The notes below the pieces were generated by a model, which was not told the origin of the DNA, made no database searches, and worked only from the letters and a program-made list of their open reading frames with translations. From Acidobacteriota bacterium (GTDB lineage Bacteria > Acidobacteriota > Aminicenantia > JBFLYD01), in contig JBFLYD010000004.1 in the NCBI GenBank assembly GCA_040756905.1, positions 1 to 45,512 on the forward strand: a DNA stretch of 45,512 nt, in the 5' to 3' direction. Numbering within the stretch: position 1 is the first letter of the stretch; each line of letters opens with the position of its first letter. Below are positions 36,447 through 45,417 of the stretch, piece after piece. Both the position numbers and the translations under genes were made by a program.

Positions 36447-36626
36447 ATGAATTTCATTAAAAGTATTCTCAAAAAATGTGGAGTAAAAGTTATCTCATAT
36501 TATTACAATCAACAAGGGTTTCCAATCATTCAGGTTGAAAGCAAAAATAAAAAGGACAAAATAATAAAAATTATAAACGATGCAGGCTTTATCGGAAATG
36601 TTAAAGGAGGCGATAAAAATGAATAA
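36447..36626 (+). CDS. Small hypothetical protein (59 residues)
   Basis: MNFIKSILKKCGVKVISYYY begins a compact alpha/beta protein containing IIQVESKNKKDKIIKIINDAGF, which looks like a beta-alpha-beta unit of ACT or ferredoxin-like size. I recognise no family. No ribosome site precedes the ATG, and a TTG two codons earlier is possible. It overlaps the next gene by eight bases, so translation is probably coupled. Confidence rests on this overlap and on its plausible composition. Confidence 0.45.
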   Translation: MNFIKSILKKCGVKVISYYYNQQGFPIIQVESKNKKDKIIKIINDAGFIGNVKGGDKNE

Positions 36627-36927
36627 GAATAACAAGATTGTAAGAATATTTGCAATGCCTCTTCAATTTCCCTGTGGACCTGAATCTGTCTGTTGTGGTC
36701 CTATAGGACAATCCGATGAAGAAATAAGAAATTTTAAGGAGTCAGTTGAAAAAGAATTGGGAGTTGTAGTAGAAGTAAGGAATGTGATGAAAGGAGAGGA
36801 TATGCGAGATTGGCATCAAATTTCAGGACCGTTTCGTTCCTTTAGAGCAATGTCTCTTCCAATTATTGCTGTAGAGGATGAAGTAGCCACTCTTCAGGAG
36901 AAAATGAAGGAATTGGAGATTCAATAA
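36619..36927 (+). CDS. Small thioredoxin-fold-like cysteine protein (ArsD-like layout)
   Basis: 102 residues from the ATG at 36619, which has a strong AAAGGAGG ribosome site. The N-terminal strand (IVRIFAMPLQFPCGPESVCC) carries C19, C25 and C26, followed by a helix (QSDEEIRNFKESVEKELG), a strand (VVVEVRNV) and MSLPIIAVEDEV, a cis-proline-like thioredoxin-fold position. The order of elements and the vicinal cysteines resemble ArsD-type metallochaperones, but similarity is only structural. A thiol redox or metal-binding role is inferred. It is followed after 19 bases by an aldehyde dehydrogenase gene. Confidence 0.6.
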   Translation: MNKNNKIVRIFAMPLQFPCGPESVCCGPIGQSDEEIRNFKESVEKELGVVVEVRNVMKGEDMRDWHQISGPFRSFRAMSLPIIAVEDEVATLQEKMKELEIQ

Positions 36928-36946
36928 AATAAGGAGGTATTATAAA

Positions 36947-38428
36947 ATGCAAGAATATGGGCTTTATATTGATGGGCAATGGCTTCTTTCATCTAACGGA
37001 GAAATATTCGAGACCAAAAATCCAGCTACTGGAGAAGTATTAGCCACTTTTCCTAAGGCTACTGAAGAAAATGTAAATAAAGCGGTCGAGGCAGCTAAAA
37101 AAGCTTTTCCTAAATGGAGAGAGACCCCAGCTCCCAAGAGAGCAGAAATTCTTTTTAAAGCAGCTCATATTATGGAAGAAAGAAAGAATGAATTAGGGGC
37201 GCTTTTAACTTCCGAAATGGGGAAAATAATTGCCGAGGGTAAAGGAGATGTTCAGGAAGGAATCGATTTGACCAAATATGTAGCTGGAGAAGGTAGAAGA
37301 TTAATGGGTGAGACAGTCAAATCAGAACTACCAGATAAATTCGCTATGACTGTTCGGCAACCAATAGGCGTGGTTGGACTTATAACGCCCTGGAATTTCC
37401 CTTTTGCCATTCCATGTTGGAAAATAATGCCTGCTTTAGTAGCAGGAAATGCAATTGTTTTTAAGCCAGCAACTGACACTCCTCTCATTGCAGCTAAGCT
37501 GATTGAAATTTTAATAGAATCAGGTATTCCTGAGGGTGTGATTAATTTTATAACTGGCTCAGGATCAGTTGCAGGAGAAGCTATAGTTCATCATCCGGAT
37601 GTTAAAGCTATTTCCTTAACTGGTTCAGTTGAAGTAGGAAGACATACTTATGTCGAAGCCGCTAAAAGATTAGCCAGAGTAGAATTGGAATTGGGAGGAA
37701 AAAATCCTCAGATTATATTGGAAGACGCTGATATAGATTTAGCGGTTGATGGAGTTTTATTTGGAGCTTTTGGGACAGCAGGTCAAAGATGTACCGCAAC
37801 ATCAAGGCTTATAATTCAAGGAAAAGTGTATGATCAAGTTATGGAAAAACTGATAACCCGAACGAAAAAATTAAAAATCGGAAACCCTTTGGACCCTGAG
37901 ATTGACATTGGCCCTCTCATAAATGAATCTCAGGGAAGGCAGATAATGGAGTATATAAAAATTGGACAGGAGGAAGGAGCTAGACTTCTCACTGGGGGAA
38001 AGAGACTAACAGGGGGCATTTTTGATAAAGGTTTCTATATTGAGCCAACAATTTTCGAAGCCAAACATGGGATGAGAATTACTAAAGAAGAGATATTTGG
38101 TCCTGTTTTAGCGTTAATAAAAGTCAGGGATTTTGAGGAAGCCATTTTTGTGGCTAATGATGTTGAATATGGTCTTTCTTCCTCTATCTATACTAAAAAT
38201 ATCAACTTAGCTTTTAAGGCAATTGAGTTATTAGAAGCAGGGATAACCTATATTAACGCTCCAACGATTGGAGCTGAAGTTCAACTTCCTTTCGGTGGGG
38301 TAAAAGATTCCGGAAATGGTGGAAGAGAAGCTGGTTCTACAGCGATAGATGAATTTACCGAAATAAAAACTGTCTTTATTGATTATAGCTCTAAATTGCA
38401 GAAAGCTCAGATTGAGGAAGGGAAATAA
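36947..38428 (+). CDS. NAD(P)-dependent aldehyde dehydrogenase
   Basis: A 493-residue ALDH superfamily enzyme. TPWNFP contains the oxyanion N150, VFKPATDTPL binds the cofactor, the general base is E248 (ELELGGKNP) and the nucleophile is C282 (TAGQRCTATSRL). The sequence resembles the group oxidising semialdehydes such as alpha-ketoglutaric semialdehyde, but the substrate cannot be fixed. It has an AAGGAGG ribosome site and follows the small cysteine protein closely, so the two may be co-expressed. Confidence 0.94.
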   Translation: MQEYGLYIDGQWLLSSNGEIFETKNPATGEVLATFPKATEENVNKAVEAAKKAFPKWRETPAPKRAEILFKAAHIMEERKNELGALLTSEMGKIIAEGKGDVQEGIDLTKYVAGEGRRLMGETVKSELPDKFAMTVRQPIGVVGLITPWNFPFAIPCWKIMPALVAGNAIVFKPATDTPLIAAKLIEILIESGIPEGVINFITGSGSVAGEAIVHHPDVKAISLTGSVEVGRHTYVEAAKRLARVELELGGKNPQIILEDADIDLAVDGVLFGAFGTAGQRCTATSRLIIQGKVYDQVMEKLITRTKKLKIGNPLDPEIDIGPLINESQGRQIMEYIKIGQEEGARLLTGGKRLTGGIFDKGFYIEPTIFEAKHGMRITKEEIFGPVLALIKVRDFEEAIFVANDVEYGLSSSIYTKNINLAFKAIELLEAGITYINAPTIGAEVQLPFGGVKDSGNGGREAGSTAIDEFTEIKTVFIDYSSKLQKAQIEEGK

Positions 38429-38468
38429 GAAATTCAAAAAAGTAAAAGAATTTTTAGATTATATAATT

Positions 38469-39626
38469 TTAAAAAATTATTCCTGATAGAAGTATTCCTC
38501 CAATCACTACCCATAAAATGTCAAATTTCAGTAATAGAGCTAGAAAAGAAGCTCCAGCAAGGAGAACTGATTGAAAATCCCAGTGGACATTTGAAGCAAA
38601 ATGGATGGTAGTGGATAGGAGCAAGCCAATAAAGCAGGAAAGAGCTCCCTGGATTGCCTTCTGGAAATAGGATGAATACTTCAATCGATCAAAATAAGGA
38701 ACAATGCTCACCAGAATGATAAAAGATGGTGAAAACACATATAGAGTTGAAACAACAGCACCAAGAAAGCCAAATAGCAAATAGCCTATAAAAGTTGCTG
38801 TGATTACAATTGGCCCTGGTGTAATCTGTCCAAGTGCAATTCCATGCATGAAAGTGCTACTATCAAGCCATCTTCGAGAATGGACAACTTCATGAAACAT
38901 AAGTGGTACCGAGACAAAACCTCCTCCAAAAGCAAAAAGGTCAATCTTAAACATCAGGAATGCGAGGCTGAATAATTTTTCATTTATAAGTCTGAGAATA
39001 GCGAAGCCGATTAACACAGGCATAAAAAGAATTAATAAACGCTTTATTCCATTTGCATTTTTTGAGGGTGCTTGATCAGTTGATGATGGAGCCTCTTTTT
39101 TAAAAACGAGGATCCCAACGCCTGACATTAAAATTATCACCAGGATTGGATTAATTTTTATAAGGAAAAAAATCGCCGCAAGAATTGCAATAAGTATATA
39201 TCTCCAGTTCTTTATAGAACTTTTTCCAAAAGAGATGGTTGCATTTGCTATTATGGATACAACGATAACCTGCAGTCCTTTTAATACAGAAGCTGCAACA
39301 GGAATATTACGGGTGTGTGTATAAAAGAAAGTAAGAAATACCATAAGCAGAAAAGCAGGTAGCCCAAATCCAACAAATGATGCTATAGCTCCAAATACTC
39401 CCCTTAACCTTAAACCAACGTAGGCAGATACTTGCATGGAAGTAGCTCCGGGTATTGATTGACATAGGGCAATTCCATCATTGAACAATTCTTCTGAGAT
39501 CCATTTTTTTCGATGAACAAAAATGTCTCGAATATACGAAGCCATTCCAGGGCCACCAAAAGCAGTGAGCCCAAGCTTTAAAAAAGAAAGAAATAAATTT
39601 CTAATTTTTACTGACTTTTCCATCAT
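38469..39626 (-). CDS. chrA: Chromate transporter-family protein, two-domain
   Basis: A 385-residue membrane protein made of two homologous CHR halves (about 1-175 and 195-385). The first has FGGPGMASYIRDIFVHRKKW and GLCQSIPGA-like (IALCQSIPGATSMQ), the second FAFGGGFVSVPLMFHEVVHS and IALGQITPGPIVITATFIGY, the duplicated family signatures. Family members export chromate by proton-linked antiport; in organisms without chromate exposure another anion may be the substrate. It converges with the aldehyde dehydrogenase. Confidence 0.93.
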   Translation of the reverse strand: MMEKSVKIRNLFLSFLKLGLTAFGGPGMASYIRDIFVHRKKWISEELFNDGIALCQSIPGATSMQVSAYVGLRLRGVFGAIASFVGFGLPAFLLMVFLTFFYTHTRNIPVAASVLKGLQVIVVSIIANATISFGKSSIKNWRYILIAILAAIFFLIKINPILVIILMSGVGILVFKKEAPSSTDQAPSKNANGIKRLLILFMPVLIGFAILRLINEKLFSLAFLMFKIDLFAFGGGFVSVPLMFHEVVHSRRWLDSSTFMHGIALGQITPGPIVITATFIGYLLFGFLGAVVSTLYVFSPSFIILVSIVPYFDRLKYSSYFQKAIQGALSCFIGLLLSTTIHFASNVHWDFQSVLLAGASFLALLLKFDILWVVIGGILLSGIIF

Positions 39627-39794
39627 AAATTTTTAAAAGAACATACATCTCTAATCCCACTTTAGCACCATACCGAAAATTATAGTTTTTATTATAGAAA
39701 ACATATCCGAATGAATATTTGTCATTCATTTCAAAAATCATATTATAGAAAAGATTTATATTCAATCTGACGTAAAGTCAAATAAAATCAAAAA

Positions 39795-39809
39795 GTCAAG
39801 CCTGACACC
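39795..39809. repeat. REP-like half site GTCAAGCCTGACACC
   Basis: Matches half of the hemB palindrome at 5465-5482. The surrounding spacer 39627-39902 is AT-rich and I see no gene in it. Confidence 0.4.
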
Positions 39810-39902
39810 AAAATGAAGCTGAACGCTGAAGTTAATACTTTTAAATATAAATAAAATCATATAAATTTATTTTTATAATTCCAAAATTTAGGAGGAGAAA
39901 TT

Positions 39903-42239
39903 ATGGGAAAAAGAAAAAATCAAAAAATTGGGAAGATGATTTTACTTCTCTTTATGCTAATCTTGATTTTCTCTCCTTCATATCAGGCAGAGAAGAAATC
40001 GCCAAAGAAATTCCAGATGACAATTGATAATATTATGAGAGAAGAGGAGCTTGTTGGGACTTCTCCATCTGGAATCAGATGGTCATCCGATGGAGAGCGA
40101 ATTTATTTTGAATGGAAAAAGTCAGGAGAAGAAAAGTCAGCAACATATTTTACTACAAAAGATGGAGCTGAGCCCCAGAAACTTGCTGAGGAAGAGATAA
40201 AAAATATTCCTCCTACAAGTGCTGAATGGGATAAAGCTAAAAAATTAGCTTTATTTGTTGAAGGAGGGGATATTTTTATTTTTGACAGCTCGGATAACAA
40301 AAAATACCAGATAACACGAACCTCTGATATGGAATGGGAGGCTCATTTTACAGCAGATGGTAAAAAGATAACATTTGCAAAAGATAACAATCTTTACGTA
40401 TTATCTTTAGAAAAAGGAGAATTAATTCAGGCTACAGATTTTAAAACTACCAAACCTGAGGCACCACCCAAACTCACAGAAACACAGAAATTTTTAATAG
40501 AACAACAGAAAAAGTTGTTCGAGCAATTTAAAAAAGAAAGGGAAGAAAGAGAAGCTCAGTTTGGTAGAGCTATGAGGCAGAGGATGGAAACAGCTTTCAG
40601 AGATAAAAGGCAACCATTTTTTCTTGAAAAAAATCAGAGTGTTCGAAATTTAAAGCTTTCACCCGATGAGAAATATGTAATTTTTACAATTTTTGAAAGA
40701 TCTGATGATTCAAAGCCAACCATAGTTCCAGATTATGTAACTCGTGATGGATACACAAGGGATATTCAATCAAGGTCAAAAGCTGGAGATGTATTCGGAA
40801 TAGCAAAAACTGGAATTTATTATGTAGATGACGGAAAAGTCGTTTGGATTGACCATGGGCAGGGAGAAAGAAAAGTATCGATTCTAAATTATACTTGGTC
40901 TTCTGATGGCAAAAATTGTGCTATGATCGCATTCTCTGATGACCATAAGGATAGATGGATTCTTTTGTTGAGTCCTTCTGATGGAAAAACTACTGTTCTT
41001 GATCATTTCCATGACGATGCATGGATAGATGGCCCTGGAGTAAATACTTTCGGTTGGATGCCAGATGATAAACATGTATATTTTATCTCTGAAAAAGATG
41101 GATATGCCCACCTTTACACATTATCTCTGGATGGGAAAGATTTAAACCAGCTGACTCAGGGAAAATTTGAGATATATTCGCCTCAAATATCGAATGATAA
41201 AACAAAGTGGTATTTTACCTCTAATGAGGTTCATCCTGGAGAGAGGCATTTCTACTCCATGCCAATAGAGGGAGGAAAAAGGACAAAGATTACCTCAATG
41301 GTTGGAAATAATATGTGCTATCTTTCTCCAGATGAATCAATGATTGCGATTCTTTATTCATACAGTAATCAGCCACCAGAGATTTACCTAAAGAAAAATG
41401 AACCCAGTGCAAAAGTAAAGAGGATAACCACATCAACGACAGAGGAGTTTCGCTCGTATAACTGGATAGCACCAGAGATTGTAACATTTAAAAGTGATGA
41501 TGGAGTTACAATTTATGCAAGGTTGTACAAGCCAAAAAAACCAGCAAAAGGAAATCCCGCAGTTTTATTCGTTCATGGAGCAGGGTATTTGCAAAATGTC
41601 CACAAATGGTGGAGCAGCTATTTCAGAGAATACATGTTCCATCATTTTCTTATGGAACATGGATATATTGTTTTAGACATTGATTACAGGGCGAGTTCTG
41701 GTTATGGAAGATACTGGAGGACTGCGATTTATCGCCATATGGGAGGCAAAGACCTTGATGATTTGGTCTCAGGTGCAAAGTATTTGGTTAAAGAGCATAA
41801 AGTCGACCCTAAGAGAATTGGAATATATGGAGGAAGTTATGGAGGATTTCTGACACTTATGGCTATGTTTACAAAGCCTGATGTTTTTGCAGCTGGAGCT
41901 GCTTTAAGACCTGTAACAGACTGGGCTCATTATAGTTACTCATATACTTCAAACATCTTAAACATTCCCCAGGAAGACAAAGAAGCCTACGAGAAAAGTT
42001 CTCCTGTATATTTTGCAGAAGGATTGAAAAATCCTCTTTTAATATGCCATGGAATGGTTGATGTAAACGTTCATTTTCAGGATACAGTAAGGCTTGTCCA
42101 GAGACTGATAGAACTAAGAAAGGAGAACTGGGAGGTGGCAATCTATCCTGTAGAAGACCATGGATTCAAAAATCCCACAAGTTGGGCTGACGAATACAAA
42201 AGAATTTTCAAGCTTTTTGGGAGATATTTAAAAAAATAA
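39903..42239 (+). CDS. S9 family prolyl oligopeptidase-like peptidase, secreted
   Basis: A 778-residue protein. A signal peptide-like segment (MILLLFMLILIFSPSYQAEK) follows a basic N-terminus. A beta-propeller with WD/PD40-like repeats covers about 40-510, including a charged helical insertion (QQKKLFEQFKKEREEREAQF). The C-terminal alpha/beta hydrolase domain has S645 in GIYGGSYGGF, D720 in GMVDVNVHF and H753 in EDHGF, the complete S9 triad. It is probably a dipeptidyl or oligopeptidase acting on extracellular peptides, together with the M16 peptidase. Strong TTTAGGAGGAG ribosome site. Confidence 0.93.
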   Translation: MGKRKNQKIGKMILLLFMLILIFSPSYQAEKKSPKKFQMTIDNIMREEELVGTSPSGIRWSSDGERIYFEWKKSGEEKSATYFTTKDGAEPQKLAEEEIKNIPPTSAEWDKAKKLALFVEGGDIFIFDSSDNKKYQITRTSDMEWEAHFTADGKKITFAKDNNLYVLSLEKGELIQATDFKTTKPEAPPKLTETQKFLIEQQKKLFEQFKKEREEREAQFGRAMRQRMETAFRDKRQPFFLEKNQSVRNLKLSPDEKYVIFTIFERSDDSKPTIVPDYVTRDGYTRDIQSRSKAGDVFGIAKTGIYYVDDGKVVWIDHGQGERKVSILNYTWSSDGKNCAMIAFSDDHKDRWILLLSPSDGKTTVLDHFHDDAWIDGPGVNTFGWMPDDKHVYFISEKDGYAHLYTLSLDGKDLNQLTQGKFEIYSPQISNDKTKWYFTSNEVHPGERHFYSMPIEGGKRTKITSMVGNNMCYLSPDESMIAILYSYSNQPPEIYLKKNEPSAKVKRITTSTTEEFRSYNWIAPEIVTFKSDDGVTIYARLYKPKKPAKGNPAVLFVHGAGYLQNVHKWWSSYFREYMFHHFLMEHGYIVLDIDYRASSGYGRYWRTAIYRHMGGKDLDDLVSGAKYLVKEHKVDPKRIGIYGGSYGGFLTLMAMFTKPDVFAAGAALRPVTDWAHYSYSYTSNILNIPQEDKEAYEKSSPVYFAEGLKNPLLICHGMVDVNVHFQDTVRLVQRLIELRKENWEVAIYPVEDHGFKNPTSWADEYKRIFKLFGRYLKK

Positions 42240-42338
42240 AAAAATTATTTATTATTTTCTGGATATAATATAAATAATTCAGATGTAAAAAAGTTTCTTT
42301 AATTAATAAATTGATTTTAACTTGAGCGGGAGTGATTT

Positions 42339-43060
42339 CTAAATTGATTTCTTGATGTATTTATAATTAGCTATCTGGAATTTCTTGAAAAATATGTCGC
42401 CTGTTTCTTCGTCTTCTATTCTTGCATAAATAAACCCATTTTTTATTATGCTCGGGAAAAAGTTTAGTTTTGTTTTATAAATATAATATCCATCTTGACT
42501 GAATACATCAAATTCATATTCCTTTGATTCATCAACAGGTGATCTCATTCTTGATACATAAATCCTTCCATCTGAATCAACTAAAATTGAAGAAAAAAAT
42601 GGTCTATGGGGTGGAAAGTAAATTTTATCTCTCACCTCTTTTGTAAGAGAAGGCTTAAAGGCGTCACATACTTTATCTTTTTCCTCTGAACTAACAGGAG
42701 TTTCCTTCTCCTCCTTTCTAAATTTAAAAACCAATTCTCCTGAAAGAGAAATAGATGAGAGTTCATATTTAGAGGATTCTCCATGGATAAATTGATTTGA
42801 GATTTCTGAGAAATAAAAATATTGATTGAAAACAAACCAATGGGAGAATTGGATTATCATTTTTCCTGTATTGATTGTTGTGATGGGATCAAGAATTTTT
42901 TTAATTTCTTTATCGAGTTTTCCATCATTGTTTAATTTTGCAAATGTTTGATATCTTTCTTTTTCAGTTGTCCGATGTAGAATACAGAAGATTGATCCAT
43001 GCTCGTCTATTTGTAAACTTGTAAAATATGTCAGGAGAGAATAATTTATTGGGATTTTTT
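42339..43060 (-). pseudogene. 6-bladed beta-propeller protein, 3' part in a shifted frame
   Basis: The C-terminal part of the protein begun at 43531. The frame is open from the A8 run at 43055-43062 (IPINYSLLTYFTSLQIDEHG) to the stop at 42339 and includes a later ATG at 42860. Typical family elements are VRDKIYFPPHRPFFSSILVD and SDGRIYVSRM near the end. Read together, the two parts give a normal protein of about 397 residues. As a separate gene from 42860 it would lack a signal peptide and most blades. Confidence 0.65.
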
Positions 43061-43531
43061 TTGATATTTTCCTTCTCTATCAAAAACAAGAAGACCTCTT
43101 TTAGGGGAGTCATACACATAAACATTTCCCTTTTTGTCAAGTTTCATTCCAAAAGGTCTTTCGAATTCTCCAGGTCCTTGCCCTTTTTTTCCGATGGTTT
43201 TTAAATATTTTCCATTTTCATCATAAACCTGAATCCTGAAGTTTCCAGAATCAAGTACATAGAAATTTCCAGCTCCATCTAAATCAAAATTCCAGGCATC
43301 TGAAAAGGAGTAATTCTCTTCATCTGGATTTCCAATTGAAAGAATCTCCTTTAGCTCAAGTATTAACTCACCATACACAGGCTCAGAGGGGTTTTTCATA
43401 ACTTTTATTTTTCCCTCATACTCAATCTTTCCCTTCCATTTTTCTGATCTCTCCCTTGAACAGTTTGAAAAAGACATAAAAAATAAAATTAAAACAACAA
43501 AAAGTCCAAATGTTATTATTTTCCTAACCAT
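43046..43531 (-). CDS. 6-bladed beta-propeller lipoprotein, 5' part of a frameshifted gene
   Basis: 161 residues. The N-terminal helix ends in a lipobox-like LFFMSFSNC, implying a lipoprotein. NHL-type blades follow: FDLDGAGNFYVLDSGNFRIQ, VYDENGKYLKTIGKKGQGPG and MKLDKKGNVYVYDS. The frame stops two codons after a run of eight A (minus strand). One more A, or a -1 slip on A-AAA-AAA, joins it to the part at 42339-43060. The family is expanded in Aminicenantes-like genomes; function unknown. Confidence 0.75.
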   Translation of the reverse strand: MVRKIITFGLFVVLILFFMSFSNCSRERSEKWKGKIEYEGKIKVMKNPSEPVYGELILELKEILSIGNPDEENYSFSDAWNFDLDGAGNFYVLDSGNFRIQVYDENGKYLKTIGKKGQGPGEFERPFGMKLDKKGNVYVYDSPKRGLLVFDREGKYQKKSQ

Positions 43532-43741
43532 TTTCCTATCCTGTTTATATTTTAATTTAAATTATAAATCTATTAAATGAATTTTTTAATGATTTTAGAA
43601 ATCTGTGACAAAAGGATGATTTTTAGATAATCAATCCCATATTCTGTATTTAATTATTTTGTGGAAGCCTTCTTCATCAAAGGAAAGAACAGATGTCAAG
43701 CGTGCTTGGGCTGCATTATGAAAATTGTTTGACATCTCATT

Positions 43742-44110
43742 TTGCATAAAATAGTAAAAAATATACCTATAAGCGAAAGCTATAAGAAGTGTAAAATACT
43801 TAAAAGTCAGGATATATGGAGGATAATGTTTTATAATTTTGCTCAACCGATATTGATAAATAATAATATCTACGTATTAGTAACTAAATTGGAGTACAGG
43901 GATGAGACCGTTGATTCGTTCAGAAACCCACAATCCAAAAAGCTCTTCCTTTATTGTCTGAAAAAGAATCGCCTGATCAAGATAAGAGAGGTTTCTGAGG
44001 GTGAGTTTATGGAATTAGGAGCAGTATGGCAAAATCGCATAATTCTCTACAGATGGGGGGATCCTTATCCTTTCATAAAAGTTCTTGAAATAAACGAATC
44101 ATCTATATAA
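43742..44110 (+). CDS. Hypothetical protein, possibly a beta-propeller fragment
   Basis: Up to 122 residues; the ATG at 43826 (MFYNFAQPILINNNIYVLVT) may be the real beginning. The sequence is beta-strand rich (KKLFLYCLKKNRLIKIREVS, NRIILYRWGDPYPFIKVLEI), like the last blades of the neighbouring propeller proteins. It has no signal peptide and no good ribosome site. It is probably a degraded copy, and expression is uncertain. Confidence 0.35.
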   Translation: MHKIVKNIPISESYKKCKILKSQDIWRIMFYNFAQPILINNNIYVLVTKLEYRDETVDSFRNPQSKKLFLYCLKKNRLIKIREVSEGEFMELGAVWQNRIILYRWGDPYPFIKVLEINESSI

Positions 44111-44257
44111 TTGATAACAAATTTTGGTTTTGTTTATAGTTGTTTTCCAAAGAGGAGTGCAAATTGGAGACAGGTCAAAAATTGTTAAGGTTAAAAAATC
44201 AAATTTTCAAGCTTGAAACTGAAAAGTTTTTTTCTGAGCATAAGCTTTTTCTAAAAT

Positions 44258-44287
44258 TTGATATTAAAATATTTGAAAGGATATAAT
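44258..44287 (+). promoter_or_regulatory. Sigma70-type promoter of the last beta-propeller gene
   Basis: TTGATA (44258-44263), 18 bases, TATAAT (44282-44287), then 41 bases to the ATG at 44329, which has a GGGGGG ribosome site. Confidence 0.5.
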
Positions 44288-44328
44288 TTAAATAAAAATG
44301 AATTTAATTAAAATAATTGGGGGGTAAA

Positions 44329-45417
44329 ATGAGAAAAATATTTTTTGTAATTCCTGCTTTATTTGGGATTCTGGTATATGGAGCGGATAAAAACATAGAA
44401 AAAGTTGATAAAAAAATTGAAGATGGAGTTGAGGTTATCCTGAATTATCTTGAGCCCTATAAGATAAAAAATGTTTCGACAAAAATGACATTGCAAGAGG
44501 AGTTTTCAATCGACACTGAATTTTTTGAGGATGAAGCTATCTCAAGCGTTGGAGGAATTGAAGCTGATGATGAAGGGAATATTTATGTTTCTGAGACTAA
44601 AATTAACAAGGTTCTTGTTTTCGATAGAAATGGAAAATATCTAAGGTCTATAGGAAAGAAAGGCGAAGGCCCTGGTGAGTTTAGAAGTCTTTCTAAAATA
44701 AATATTAATTCCTCTGGAGAGTTAATTACCTGGGATACATTAAGTATGAAATTTTCTTTTTTTAAAAAGGATGAAGCTCTTTTAAAAGAGAGAAAGCTAA
44801 CACTGACAGAGAGAATTCTTCCAGATAGTTATTTACTGGAAAATGGAAACTATATATTTTCAATTCATAGCTTTGACCCAAATGCAAATTATATGTATAT
44901 TGGACTTTCTCTTTATGATTCAGAATTTCATAAAATTAAGGACTTAAATGGAAAAGTTGAAATACCAAACCCTCTAAAGAACATAAAAATAAAAGGCGTT
45001 GAAGTTTCTGTTTTCTCAAAAACTCAAAAAAACAAGATAATAATCGGAAACAACCAGAAAGATGTCTATGAAATTGAACTCTATGATTTGAATGGAAAAT
45101 TACTCAAGAAAATAAGAAAAGAATATAAAAGGGTTTCTCCAACAGAGGAATACAAGAAAAAATTTTTAGAGCTCTTCAAGAGTCCCATTTTTGATCAAAT
45201 AAGAGGAAGAATATATTTTCCCGATCATCTTCCTCCCTATCACAATATATTTTCAGATGAAGAAGGAAGGATATTTGTTGAAACCTATGAAAAAGGAGAG
45301 AAAGAAGGAGAGGTAATTTTTGATATTTTTACTCCTGAAGGAGTATTCATTTCGAGGAAAAGTTTGAAGAAATTTCAAACAGGTATATTTGCATATTCCG
45401 ATGAATCTGGCCACTGA
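44329..45417 (+). CDS. 6-bladed beta-propeller protein, C-terminus altered at an insertion junction
   Basis: About 362 residues with signal peptide (MRKIFFVIPALFGILVYGAD). The first blades contain GGIEADDEGNIYVSETKINK and VLVFDRNGKYLRSIGKKGEG, closely similar to the protein at 43531. The last recognised part is RIYFPDHLPPYHNIFSDEEG followed by a final strand. Normal family members then end with a strand resembling IIKNGFIYARIEDEETGDI (seen at 42339-43060). Here that is replaced by YSDESGH, encoded in sequence that belongs to the repeat at the right edge. So the last 20-30 residues have probably been lost through an insertion. Confidence 0.82.
   Translation: MRKIFFVIPALFGILVYGADKNIEKVDKKIEDGVEVILNYLEPYKIKNVSTKMTLQEEFSIDTEFFEDEAISSVGGIEADDEGNIYVSETKINKVLVFDRNGKYLRSIGKKGEGPGEFRSLSKININSSGELITWDTLSMKFSFFKKDEALLKERKLTLTERILPDSYLLENGNYIFSIHSFDPNANYMYIGLSLYDSEFHKIKDLNGKVEIPNPLKNIKIKGVEVSVFSKTQKNKIIIGNNQKDVYEIELYDLNGKLLKKIRKEYKRVSPTEEYKKKFLELFKSPIFDQIRGRIYFPDHLPPYHNIFSDEEGRIFVETYEKGEKEGEVIFDIFTPEGVFISRKSLKKFQTGIFAYSDESGH

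Noticed and set aside
43631-43846. 71-residue minus-strand open frame before the last propeller gene
   Set aside because: No ribosome site, no recognisable features, and it overlaps the plus-strand propeller-like fragment.
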